Positions 1 through 6,658 are shown, numbered from the stretch's first letter. The stretch is 18,293 bases of DNA from CAIUKV01 sp041659105 (GCA_041659105.1 JBAZYX010000085.1:1-18293), one strand, 5' to 3'. Notes: generated by a model not told the origin, from the letters alone. Numbers and translations are program-made.

Positions 1-92
1 CCCAGCTCGCGATCGTGACCCAGGGCACGATCCCCCGCGACGACATGGAGCAGATGCTCCAGACCGTCGTCACCCGGATGGGGAAGGCCTGA
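1..92 (+). CDS. 3' end of an unidentified protein (partial)
   Basis: Reading from base 3, 29 codons are open and end at TGA 90-92. The C-terminal residues include QLAIVTQGTIPRDD and a final MGKA, and codon use is typical of the window (GC-rich third positions). The gene starts outside the window, so its family cannot be named. The tail is compatible with the last strand and helix of a small lipoprotein or anti-sigma-type domain, but this is only an impression. It ends 19 nt before the end of the convergent thioredoxin-fold gene. Confidence 0.5.
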   Translation, partial: QLAIVTQGTIPRDDMEQMLQTVVTRMGKA

Positions 93-111
93 TCGGCCCG
101 GGCACCTGGGC

Positions 112-1146
112 TCAGGCGTCGTAGCCCGGCCGCCCCGCGGCTTCCCTGCGCTGGTAGAAGTCGAAGAAGTCCTGGCCGAACGGGTCCTTGCCCCGCGCGG
201 GCATGGAGCCGCGCTGGATCGTCCAGTCGTCGGGCGCGAGCTCGAGCGCGCGGCCGAGGTGCGTGTGGCCGAGCTCCTCGTGGCCGGCGCGCAGGAGGTA
301 CATCGCGAGGCGGCGCTCGGCCCGGGCGAGCTGGAGCTGCGGGTCGGGCGGGTTGCGCCGGTCCTGGATCTCGGTGTCGGCCATCGGCGCGACGTCCTCG
401 AGCACCCACTGTCGCAGCGCGTCATGGTGGGGCTCGGCGCTGAACTTGGTGAACTCGATGAACTTGTCGTCGGCCGGCGCGATCGACGGGGGCCGAACGA
501 TGCGGTCGTGCTCGTCGATCCAGATCGTGGTCGGCACGTTGATCACGCCGTACGCCTCGGCCCACGCGTGGTCGCGGTCGACGAGGACCGGGTACGTCAG
601 CGGGACCGTGGTCTCCTCACGGGCGCAGGCGCGCGCAGCGACGAGATCCTCGTCGAGCGAGATGGCGATGAGCACGAGGCCGCGCGGGCCGAGCTCCTCG
701 TACAGCCCCTGCCAGACCGGCAGGTCCCAGCGGCAGCCTCACCACGACGACCACGCGAGCAGCAGCTTCTTCTTGCCCGCGAAGTCGGCCAGGGCGACGG
801 CGTTGCCGTCGAGGTCCGGAAGGGTGAACGCGGGCGCGACGCCCTCGGCGATGGTGGTCGCGAGGTCGTCGGAGGACTCGGCGAGCACCGCGATCGACGC
901 CGCGGGCTCCAGCGCGACCGGGCGGCGCAGCGCGGCGCCGAAGGCGGCGACGTCGACCAGATCGTCGACCGCCACACCGTCGAGCGCGTGCGTGGGCACG
1001 CACACGTCGCCGCGGCACAGTCCCTGGGGCTGGAGCTCCCAGCCGGTCGCCTCGTGCAGCGCGGCGGGGGTCAGGAGCACGGCATCGCCGCGCACTTCGC
1101 CCTCGACGACGTGGGCCTCGCCGTCGAAGACCAGGGTGACCGTCAC
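112..1146 (-). CDS. Predicted selenoprotein: TlpA/AhpC-like thioredoxin-fold oxidoreductase with in-frame UGA (Sec136)
   Basis: From GTG 1146 to TGA 112-114 there are 344 codons, interrupted once by an in-frame TGA at 739-741 (codon 136). Both sides share a frame and read as one redoxin. Upstream is a lead-in (PAFTLPDLDGN, residues 105-115), then KKKLLLAWSSW (125-135). After the TGA come GCRWDLPVWQ, LIAISLDED (159-167) and the cis-Pro loop NVPTTIWID (203-211). TlpA-like relatives carry Cys after SSW/ASW, so TGA sits at the nucleophilic position, giving Sec-Gly-Cys138. Residues 1-95 form a small domain with Cys44 and Cys49 (GLCRGDVC). Residues 265-344 look helical, TPR-like. No signal peptide is visible, so it is probably cytosolic. 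It lies 10 nt after asd, probably co-transcribed; AAGGGG is unusually close to the GTG. The likely role is a selenol/thiol peroxidase or reductase; the substrate is unknown. Alternative: a nonsense-mutated Cys protein, argued against by the hairpin and intact downstream coding. Confidence 0.85.
708..724 (-). promoter_or_regulatory. Candidate bacterial SECIS hairpin downstream of the UGA codon
   Basis: In the minus-strand RNA, 14 nt after the UGA, CCUGCC pairs perfectly with GGCAGG around a five-base loop GGUCU. The loop begins 21 nt after the UGA. Bacterial SECIS elements lie inside the coding region just downstream of UGA, as short stems whose apical loop presents G and U to SelB. The E. coli fdhF element carries the same GGUCU string in its loop, at about 19 nt. 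The bulged U of the E. coli element is not obvious here; A at 725 and G at 707 are unpaired at the stem base. Function is inferred from position and loop identity. Confidence 0.75.
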
Positions 1147-1156
1147 GGCCCCTTGT

Positions 1157-2179
1157 CTACACCAGGAGCTCGGCCAGCTGGACCGCGTTGAGCGCGGCGC
1201 CCTTGCGCAGGTTGTCGCCGGTGACCCAGAGGTCGAGGGTGTTGGGCTGCGACTGGTCCTCGCGGAGGCGGCCGACCAGCACGGGGTCGATTCCGGCCCC
1301 CTCGAGCGCAGTGGGCGCACCGGCGCCGCCGTCGACGAGCGCGACCCCCGGCGCGGTGGCGAGCAGGCCCGCGGCCTCGTCGACGGAGAGGGCGCGGTCG
1401 AACTCGACGTTCGCCGCGAGTGAGTGGCCGACGTACACCGGCACGCGCACGCAGGTGGCGGTGGCCCGCAGCTCGGGGGCGTGGAGGATCTTGCGGCTCT
1501 CGCGGACGAGCTTCCACTCCTCCGACGTGTAACCCGCGTCCTTCACGGATCCCGCGAGCGGGATGACGTTGCCGGCGATGGGCTTGCTCCACACCTCGCC
1601 CGGCTCGATCGTGCCGGGGGTGGCCGCGGCGCGGCGCAGCGCTTCCTCGTGGCCCGAGCCCTTCACCCACTGCTCGGCCAGCTCGTGCATGCCGGGCTGC
1701 CCGGCGCCGGACACGGCCTGGTAGCTCGCGATCACCATGCGCCGGATCCCCGCGGCGCGGTGCAACGGTGCGAGCGCGGTGAGCAGCACCATCGTGGTGC
1801 AGTTGGGGCAGGAGATGATCCCCTTCGGCGCGTCGTGCACGTCGGCGGGATTGACCTCCGAGATCACGAGCGGCACGTCGGGGTCCATGCGGAACGCGGC
1901 CGACTTGTCGATCACCGTCGCACCGGCGGCCGCGGCCTCGGGTGCCCACTCGAGCGAGAGCGGGTCGTCGACGTCGAACACGACGAGGTCGAGCCCGTCG
2001 AAGCAGCCGTCGCGCAGCACCTGACAGGCGACCTCGCGGCCGGCGAACCCGAGCTTGCGGCCCTCCGAGCGCGGGGAGGCGAACACCCGCAGCTCGTCGA
2101 CCGGGAACGCGCGCTCCTCGAGGATGCGCAGCATCTCCGTGCCGACGAGGCCCGTCGCGCCGACCAGTCCGACGTTCAC
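1157..2179 (-). CDS. asd: Aspartate-semialdehyde dehydrogenase
   Basis: Reduces L-aspartyl-4-phosphate to aspartate-4-semialdehyde with NADPH, the second step towards lysine, diaminopimelate, threonine and methionine; cytosolic. The 340-aa product opens with the Rossmann motif GLVGATGLVG (residues 4-13), has VIDKSAAFRMDPDVPLV (89-105) and the nucleophile Cys127 in CPNCTT, followed by SYQAVSGAG and RVPVYVGHS. Length is normal for the family. It follows lysC directly. The start is ambiguous because a 21-bp tandem duplication supplies two identical GAGGA ribosome sites and two GTG codons: GTG 2179 gives the family-like N terminus (VNVGLVG), while GTG 2200 overlaps the lysC stop by four bases and adds seven residues. 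One oddity is residues 68-75 (FDVDDPLS), where relatives usually have FSAGG-type sequence. Family assignment is secure. Confidence 0.95.
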   Translation of the reverse strand: MNVGLVGATGLVGTEMLRILEERAFPVDELRVFASPRSEGRKLGFAGREVACQVLRDGCFDGLDLVVFDVDDPLSLEWAPEAAAAGATVIDKSAAFRMDPDVPLVISEVNPADVHDAPKGIISCPNCTTMVLLTALAPLHRAAGIRRMVIASYQAVSGAGQPGMHELAEQWVKGSGHEEALRRAAATPGTIEPGEVWSKPIAGNVIPLAGSVKDAGYTSEEWKLVRESRKILHAPELRATATCVRVPVYVGHSLAANVEFDRALSVDEAAGLLATAPGVALVDGGAGAPTALEGAGIDPVLVGRLREDQSQPNTLDLWVTGDNLRKGAALNAVQLAELLV

Positions 2180-2215
2180 GGCGTGTCCTCGAGCGTTCAC
2201 GGCGCGTCCTCGAGC
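2174..2215 (-). repeat. 21-bp tandem duplication at the lysC/asd junction
   Basis: Two adjacent 21-bp units (minus strand 2215-2195 and 2194-2174) begin GCTCGAGGAC and end GCCGTGAAC. They differ at one base (GCGCC versus ACGCC). Each carries a GAGGA ribosome-binding site and a GTG seven bases later. The first copy also encodes the last LysC codons and its TGA, overlapping GTG as GTGA. Because 21 is a multiple of three, both asd starts stay in frame. Confidence 0.9.
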
Positions 2216-3429
2216 TCGAACGCCCGGTGCAGCGCGACGACCGCGCGCGGCACGTCGGCCTCCGCGACCATGCACGAGGTGCGGATCGTGGACGTGGAGA
2301 TCATCTCGATGTTGATGCCCTCCGCCGCGAGGGTCTCGAACATCGTCGCCGCGACCCCCGGGTGCGACTTCATGCCCGCGCCCACGATCGAGACGCGGCC
2401 GACGTCGGCGTCGTGGGTGACACCCGCGGCCTCGATGTCGTCGACGTGGTCCTCCATGACCTTCAGCGTGCGGGCGAGGTCGGCGTGGGGGACGGTGAAC
2501 GAGATGTCGGTGTGGCCCTTCGACGACACGTTCTGCACGATCATGTCGACGTTCACCGCTTCGTCGGCGAGGGCGCGGAACAGCCGCGCCGCTACGCCCG
2601 GGCGGTCGGGAACCTGCTCGACGGTGACCTTGGCTTCGGAGGTGTCGTGGGTGACCCCCGAGATGATGGCCTGCTCCATGCCTTCCATTTCCAGCTCCTC
2701 GTCGGGCACCACCCAGGTGCCCGGCTCCCAGGTGAAGCTCGACCGGACGTGCACGCGCACGCCGTGGTTGCGGGCGAACTCGACGGACCGCAGGGCCAGC
2801 ACGCGGCCCCCGGTTGCGGCCATCTCCAGCATCTCGTCGTACGAAACGCGCTCCTGCCGGCGTGCGTTCGGCACGACCCGGGGGTCGGCGGTGAACACGC
2901 CGGTGACGTCGGTGTAGATCTCGCACACGTCGGCGTCGAGCGCGGCGGCCAGGGCCACCGCAGTGGTGTCGGAGCCGCCGCGCCCGAGCGTGGTGACGTC
3001 GGCATCGGTGGAGACGCCCTGGAACCCGGCGACCACCGCGACGTTCCCCGCCGCCACCGCCGTGCGCAGGCGGTCGGCCTTGACCTCGAGGATCTTGGCC
3101 CTCGTGTGCGTGGTGTCGGTGAGGATCCCGGCCTGCGACCCCGTGAAGCTCACCGCGGGCTCGCCGCCCTCGATGATGGCCATGCACAGGAGGGCCATCG
3201 AGATGCGCTCCCCGGCCGTGAGCAGCATGTCCATCTCCCGCTCGGCGGGCGTGGACGAGATCTCGTGGGCGAGGCGCACGAGGTCGTCGGTGGTCTTGCC
3301 CATGGCCGAGACCACCACCACGACGTCGTTCCCCTCGCGTCGGGTCGCGACGATGTGCTCGGCGACCGCCTTGATGCGATCGGGGTCGGCGACCGACGAG
3401 CCGCCGTACTTCTGGACGACGAGACCCAC
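2197..3429 (-). CDS. lysC: Aspartokinase with two C-terminal ACT domains
   Basis: Phosphorylates aspartate with ATP, the committed step of the aspartate amino-acid family. The 410-aa protein has the kinase motif QKYGGSSV (residues 6-13), VVVVSAMGKTTDDL, FTGSQAGILTD, and the nucleotide-binding stretch TTLGRGGSDTTAVALAAAL. Two ACT repeats follow in the last ~145 residues (ISGVTHDTSEAKVTVEQVPDRPG..., then VSIVGAGMKSHPG...), the usual site of lysine/threonine feedback inhibition. In some actinobacteria an internal start yields a separate regulatory beta subunit; I did not identify one here. GTG 3429 is chosen because it places the N terminus just before QKYGG; no clear Shine-Dalgarno precedes it. 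It heads the lysC-asd-redoxin operon and is divergent from the cyclophilin gene (94-nt gap). Confidence 0.96.
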   Translation of the reverse strand: MGLVVQKYGGSSVADPDRIKAVAEHIVATRREGNDVVVVVSAMGKTTDDLVRLAHEISSTPAEREMDMLLTAGERISMALLCMAIIEGGEPAVSFTGSQAGILTDTTHTRAKILEVKADRLRTAVAAGNVAVVAGFQGVSTDADVTTLGRGGSDTTAVALAAALDADVCEIYTDVTGVFTADPRVVPNARRQERVSYDEMLEMAATGGRVLALRSVEFARNHGVRVHVRSSFTWEPGTWVVPDEELEMEGMEQAIISGVTHDTSEAKVTVEQVPDRPGVAARLFRALADEAVNVDMIVQNVSSKGHTDISFTVPHADLARTLKVMEDHVDDIEAAGVTHDADVGRVSIVGAGMKSHPGVAATMFETLAAEGINIEMISTSTIRTSCMVAEADVPRAVVALHRAFELEDAP

Positions 3430-3509
3430 GGGAGACGAAGGTACCAGCGGGGTTTCCCGGGATTCCCGGCGGATTCGGCCCCGGCAGCGGCCATCGGGGG
3501 CCGCAGTCC

Positions 3510-3515
3510 TAGACT
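3510..3515 (+). promoter_or_regulatory. -10-like hexamer TAGACT before the cyclophilin start
   Basis: TAGACT ends 8 nt before GTG 3524 and no ribosome-binding site lies between, which fits a leaderless transcript. No convincing -35 was found 16-18 nt upstream. The inference rests on the same arrangement before several other genes in the window. Confidence 0.4.
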
Positions 3516-3523
3516 CCGCCGCC

Positions 3524-4258
3524 GTGGCCAACTCGTCCTCCAAGGCAGCGAAGCGCGAACGGCAGCGGCAGAACCGGCAGGCCAAGCTCGAGTACGAGGC
3601 CGCGCTCGAGAAGCGGCGGAGGTTCTGGCGCTCGGTCCGGAACTTCGTGATCATCCTGATCCCGATCGCGATCCTGTTCGCGATCTTCGCCTTCCGCGGC
3701 AACGACTCGTCGTCGGACAAGAGCTCCTCGTCGAAGAAGTCGTCGCTCCCGGCGCCGAGCGGCATCACGATCGACCCGACCAAGACCTACACCGCCACGA
3801 TCAAGACCACGCAGGGCACGATCGAGATCGCGCTCGACGCCGCCAACGCGCCCACCTCGGTCAACAACTTCGTGTACCTCACGAAGGCGAAGTTCTACGA
3901 CGGCCTGCTGTTCAACCGGGCAGCGACGGACTTCGTCATCCAGACCGGCAGCCCGAACAACACGACCGTCGGTGACGCCGGGTACACCGTGCAGGCCGAG
4001 CTGCCCACGTCCGCGTACGAGATCGGCTCCGTGGCCTGGGCCAAGGGGGGCAGCGAGCCCGCGGGGACGGCCGGCTCGCAGTTCTTCATCGGCACCGGAT
4101 CCGGCGTGATCCCTCTGCCGACGGACTACGGCTACATCGGCAAGGTCACCAAGGGCCTCGACGTCGCACAGAAGATCATGGGCTACGCGCCCAAGTCCGG
4201 CGACGGCAAGCCGACGAAGGACGTCACGATGACCAAGGTGACGATCACCGAGTCCTGA
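3524..4258 (+). CDS. Membrane-anchored cyclophilin-type peptidyl-prolyl isomerase
   Basis: Predicted to catalyse cis-trans isomerisation of Xaa-Pro bonds outside the cytoplasmic membrane. The 244-aa product begins with a highly charged helix (residues ~8-39, rich in K, R, Q and E), one membrane segment (FVIILIPIAILFAIFAF, ~41-57), and a Ser/Lys linker (61-75). A cyclophilin domain (~88-244) follows. Recognisable motifs are TTQGTIEIALDAANAPTSVNNF, FYDGLLFNRA and FVIQTGSP. Arg132, Phe138 and Gln140 match core active-site positions, although the usual FHR reads FNR. GSQFFIGTG and YGYIGKVTKGLDV are standard late motifs. The orientation (domain outside) is inferred from the positive N-terminal region. 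The start is GTG 3524, just downstream of a -10-like TAGACT; the open frame extends further upstream without coding-like sequence. Confidence 0.92.
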   Translation: MANSSSKAAKRERQRQNRQAKLEYEAALEKRRRFWRSVRNFVIILIPIAILFAIFAFRGNDSSSDKSSSSKKSSLPAPSGITIDPTKTYTATIKTTQGTIEIALDAANAPTSVNNFVYLTKAKFYDGLLFNRAATDFVIQTGSPNNTTVGDAGYTVQAELPTSAYEIGSVAWAKGGSEPAGTAGSQFFIGTGSGVIPLPTDYGYIGKVTKGLDVAQKIMGYAPKSGDGKPTKDVTMTKVTITES

Positions 4259-4324
4259 TCTCCCGGAGGCGGGGCCGCGCCGAGCTCGCGCACGACGCCT
4301 GACCGAGATCCTCGGCGCCGCCGC

Positions 4325-4717
4325 TCACGGAACCCCGTTCCGGAGCCGCTCGAGCTCCTCCAGGTGACGCACGCTCAGGCGCGCGAGCGTCTTCGCGGCG
4401 GACGACGTGAGCGTGAGCCGCACGATCCGGTGATCGTCGGGGTCCTGGTGGCGCTCGACGGAGCCGGCGGCCGCGGCCCGGTCGACGAGACCGACCGCGC
4501 TGTGGTGGCGCAGCAACAGCGATTCGGCGACGTCGCCGATGGTCGGTCCGAGGGGATGGCGTGACCCACGGATCGCGAGCATGAGCTGGTGCTGCGCGGG
4601 AGTGAGGCCCTCGCGGTGAGCCTGCTGCTCGCTCCACTGGAGGAACCGACGCAGCTCGGTGCGGAACGCGAGCAGCCGCTCGTAGTCGCCGTCGGTGAGG
4701 TGCGGACGGGCGGGCAC
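4325..4717 (-). CDS. MarR-family transcriptional regulator
   Basis: A 130-aa winged-helix DNA-binding protein expected to act as a dimer. The helix-turn-helix region includes LTPAQHQLMLAIRG (about 38-51) and PTIGDVAESLLLRHHSAVGLVDRA. The wing shows the family signature DPDDHRIVRLTLTSSA. Length is typical. It is transcribed away from the CLC channel gene, and a 21-bp near-perfect palindrome fills the 29-nt intergenic region, so it probably represses both itself and the channel. The ligand cannot be read from sequence; an ion- or pH-linked signal would fit the neighbour but is speculative. GTG 4717 lies 7 nt after TACGAT on its strand, consistent with a leaderless mRNA. It converges with the cyclophilin gene. 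Confidence 0.9.
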   Translation of the reverse strand: MPARPHLTDGDYERLLAFRTELRRFLQWSEQQAHREGLTPAQHQLMLAIRGSRHPLGPTIGDVAESLLLRHHSAVGLVDRAAAAGSVERHQDPDDHRIVRLTLTSSAAKTLARLSVRHLEELERLRNGVP

Positions 4718-4720
4718 AAG

Positions 4721-4741
4721 ATAGATCGTACTACGATGTAT
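4721..4741. promoter_or_regulatory. Palindromic operator shared by marR and the CLC channel gene
   Basis: The sequence is ATA-G-ATCGTA-C-TACGAT-G-TAT: two 10-base arms around a central C with one mismatched pair (G4724/G4738). Each arm contains TACGAT on its own strand, a good -10 hexamer, placed 7 nt before the MarR GTG and 9 nt before the channel ATG. A dimer bound here would cover both promoters. The length and symmetry fit MarR-family operators. Confidence 0.75.
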
Positions 4742-4746
4742 TCTCC

Positions 4747-6009
4747 ATGAGCCGCCGTCCGCCCCTCGACGCGCTCGACGAGTACTTCCTCGGCCTGCGG
4801 CCCCGCCTGGTCGGGCTCGTGCTGGTGGTCGGCCTGGGCTCCGGGATCGTCGGCGCGCTGTACCTCCTCGTGCTGCACCTGCTCCAGCACGTGCTCTGGC
4901 CGACCGAGTGGAGCGGCCTGGTCGGGTTCGCCGTCCTCGGCGGGGTCGGCCTCGTCGTGGGTCTGATCACCCGCTTCGTGGGATCGCCCGGCGACGTCGA
5001 GCTCATGGTCGACAACATCCACGTCTCCGGGAGCGCCACCGGGGTCCGGGCTCTCCGCTCGCTGGTGCCGATCTCGTGGCTGTGCGTGGCGTCGGGCGGC
5101 GCGATGGGCCCGGAGGCGCCGCTCGTGCAGACGACGGGAAGCCTCGCCTCGTGGGCCGGGCGGCGGGCCGGCCTCGAGGTCCGCGACGCCCGGATCCTCA
5201 CCATCGTGGGCATGGCCGGCGCGTTCACCGTGCTCTTCGGAGCGCCGCTCGGCGCCGCCGTGTTCGCGCTCGAGATCCTGCACCGCCGAGGGCTCCAGTA
5301 CTACGAGGCGCTGCTCCCGGCGGTGCTCGGATCGCTGGCGGGCTACGTGGTCTACGTCGGGGCCACGGGCGCGGGCCTCGCGCCGGTCTGGCACCTCCCG
5401 TCACCGGACGGCATCCACATGGCCGATCTCGGATGGGCCGTCGCCGCGGGCTGCGTCGGCGCGCTGATCGCGGTCGTGTTCACGTACGTGAGCACGGCGC
5501 TGCGCTGGGGAGCCCGCAAGCTGCGCCCCGAGGTCCGCCCGGTCATCGGGGGACTCGTCCTCGCCGCGCTGGGACTCGCGTCCGCGTACTCGCTCACCTT
5601 CGGGGAGGCGCAGATCGGCGAGATCCTCACGCGCCACGGGGGCACCGTCGCCTTCTTCGCGCTCGCCGCGTTCGCAAAGCTCCTCGGCACGTCGGTGACG
5701 CTGTCGTCGGAGTGGCGGGGCGGCTTCATCATCCCGCTGTTCTTCATGGGCGCGTGCCTCGGTCGCGCGTTCCATCTGATCGCTCCGGGCACCGACGAAG
5801 CGGTCATGGTCGCGGCGATGATGGCGGCCGCCAACACCGGGGTCACGAAGACGCCGCTCGGCTCCACGCTCGTGGTCAGCGAGATGGCCGGGTTCGGCCT
5901 CCTGCCGACCACGCTGATCGCGACCGTGGTCGCGTTCGTGCTGACGAGCGAGGTCGGACTGATCGACACCCAGCGCGAGCGCGACGCGGTCGGCGAGCCG
6001 CCCGCCTGA
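4747..6009 (+). CDS. CLC-family anion channel or transporter
   Basis: A 420-aa polytopic membrane protein. CLC hallmarks are GGAMGPEAPLVQ (residues 117-128), where Glu123 corresponds to the gating glutamate of the G-x-E-x-P motif; FGAPLGAAVFALEI, the GAFxAPLAGxxFALE-type motif; and GGFIIPLFFMGACLGR, the G(I/F)xxPxxxxGAxxGR motif. Roughly ten hydrophobic helices are visible, beginning at residue ~20. The canonical GSGIPE selectivity motif is not present as such; the nearest counterpart is GSPGDVELMVDN (79-90), so ion selectivity is uncertain (chloride, fluoride or another anion). No C-terminal CBS domain is present; the protein ends soon after the last membrane segment. ATG 4747 follows the shared palindrome, which implies control by the divergent MarR regulator. 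Confidence 0.92.
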   Translation: MSRRPPLDALDEYFLGLRPRLVGLVLVVGLGSGIVGALYLLVLHLLQHVLWPTEWSGLVGFAVLGGVGLVVGLITRFVGSPGDVELMVDNIHVSGSATGVRALRSLVPISWLCVASGGAMGPEAPLVQTTGSLASWAGRRAGLEVRDARILTIVGMAGAFTVLFGAPLGAAVFALEILHRRGLQYYEALLPAVLGSLAGYVVYVGATGAGLAPVWHLPSPDGIHMADLGWAVAAGCVGALIAVVFTYVSTALRWGARKLRPEVRPVIGGLVLAALGLASAYSLTFGEAQIGEILTRHGGTVAFFALAAFAKLLGTSVTLSSEWRGGFIIPLFFMGACLGRAFHLIAPGTDEAVMVAAMMAAANTGVTKTPLGSTLVVSEMAGFGLLPTTLIATVVAFVLTSEVGLIDTQRERDAVGEPPA

Positions 6010-6026
6010 CGCTTCGGGACGCGGCC

Positions 6027-6055
6027 GTGACACCGGTCGGCTTCGTCCCTATGCT
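6027..6055 (+). promoter_or_regulatory. Sigma-70-type promoter upstream of the NTF2-like gene
   Basis: GTGACA (6027-6032) and TATGCT (6050-6055) are separated by exactly 17 nt, close to the TTGACA/TATAAT consensus. The -10 ends 6 nt before ATG 6062, so the transcript would be nearly or fully leaderless. This is the best-formed promoter seen in the window. Confidence 0.6.
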
Positions 6056-6061
6056 CCGGTG

Positions 6062-6658
6062 ATGCCGGATCCGAGCACTGCTCAGGCCATGGACGCGATC
6101 TTCGGTCGGCACATGGACGCCGAGCTGGCCGGCGATCTCGACGAGACACTGGCCACGATGACCGCCAACCCCCACCTGGTGAACGTCCCGACGATGGTCG
6201 GGGGAGCCGGTCCCGAGGGCGTGCGCGACTTCTACGCCAACCGTCTCATCGGGCAGTTCTTCCCTCCCGACGCCGAGTTCGTCACGGTGTCGCGCACCTT
6301 CGGTGACGGGCAGCTGGTCGACGAGCTGGTCATCTCGTTCACGCACACGATCACGATGGACTGGATGCTCCCCGGCGTGGAGCCCACCGGGCGACCGGTG
6401 TCGGTGGCGTTCGTGGTCATCGTCGGCGTGGACGGAGACAAGATCGCGTACGAGCACATCCACTGGGATCAGGCGACCGTGCTCGTCCAGCTCGGGCTGC
6501 TCGACCCGGCTGGTCTCCCGGTCGCAGGGCGAGAAGCCGCGGCGAAGCTCCTGGATCCGACGATCCCGGGGCCCCACTTCTCGGCGAGTTCTCCGAGGCC
6601 CCCGCGATCTCAGAGATCCACAACGTCGTTCCGCGCTGACCCGCCCGCCGGGGAGTGA
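6062..6658 (+). CDS. NTF2/SnoaL-like domain protein with a probable C-terminal frameshift
   Basis: The N-terminal ~175 residues resemble the SnoaL-like cone-fold family: AMDAIFGRHMDAELAGDLDETLATMT, a GPEGVRDFYANRLIGQFFP segment, and a strand-rich half with DELVISFTHTITMDW and DKIAYEHIHWDQATVLVQLGLL. Such domains bind small hydrophobic ligands or isomerise and hydrolyse them; the substrate is unknown. After residue ~170 the annotated frame turns into Ser/Arg-rich sequence with poor codons. The +1-shifted frame from about 6572 reads APLLGEFSEAPAISEIHNVV and stops at 6637-6639 with normal GC-rich third positions. A single missing base in GGGGCCCC (6568-6575) explains this, so the intact protein probably ended near 6639. 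GTG 6059 is an alternative start. It is convergent with the S51-like gene, 3 nt apart. Confidence 0.75.
   Translation: MPDPSTAQAMDAIFGRHMDAELAGDLDETLATMTANPHLVNVPTMVGGAGPEGVRDFYANRLIGQFFPPDAEFVTVSRTFGDGQLVDELVISFTHTITMDWMLPGVEPTGRPVSVAFVVIVGVDGDKIAYEHIHWDQATVLVQLGLLDPAGLPVAGREAAAKLLDPTIPGPHFSASSPRPPRSQRSTTSFRADPPAGE

Noticed and set aside
112..675. Independent 187-aa protein starting at GTG 675
   Set aside because: It would begin in the middle of a thioredoxin fold, right after the active site; it is the 3' part of the selenoprotein gene.
739..741. In-frame TGA read as a nonsense mutation or pseudogene marker
   Set aside because: Downstream sequence keeps the frame, codon bias and redoxin motifs, the stop replaces a catalytic Cys, and a SECIS-like hairpin follows; selenocysteine explains all of this better. 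It remains the main alternative if the genome lacks Sec machinery.
1424..2917. Long + strand open frames opposite asd and lysC (also 1942-3975)
   Set aside because: Low-complexity Arg/His/Ala-rich translations antisense to well-supported enzymes; a normal effect of very high GC content.
4303..4315. CCGAG-ATC-CTCGG as a terminator between the convergent cyclophilin and marR genes
   Set aside because: Only a 5-bp stem with a 3-nt loop and no T-run on either strand; too weak to annotate.
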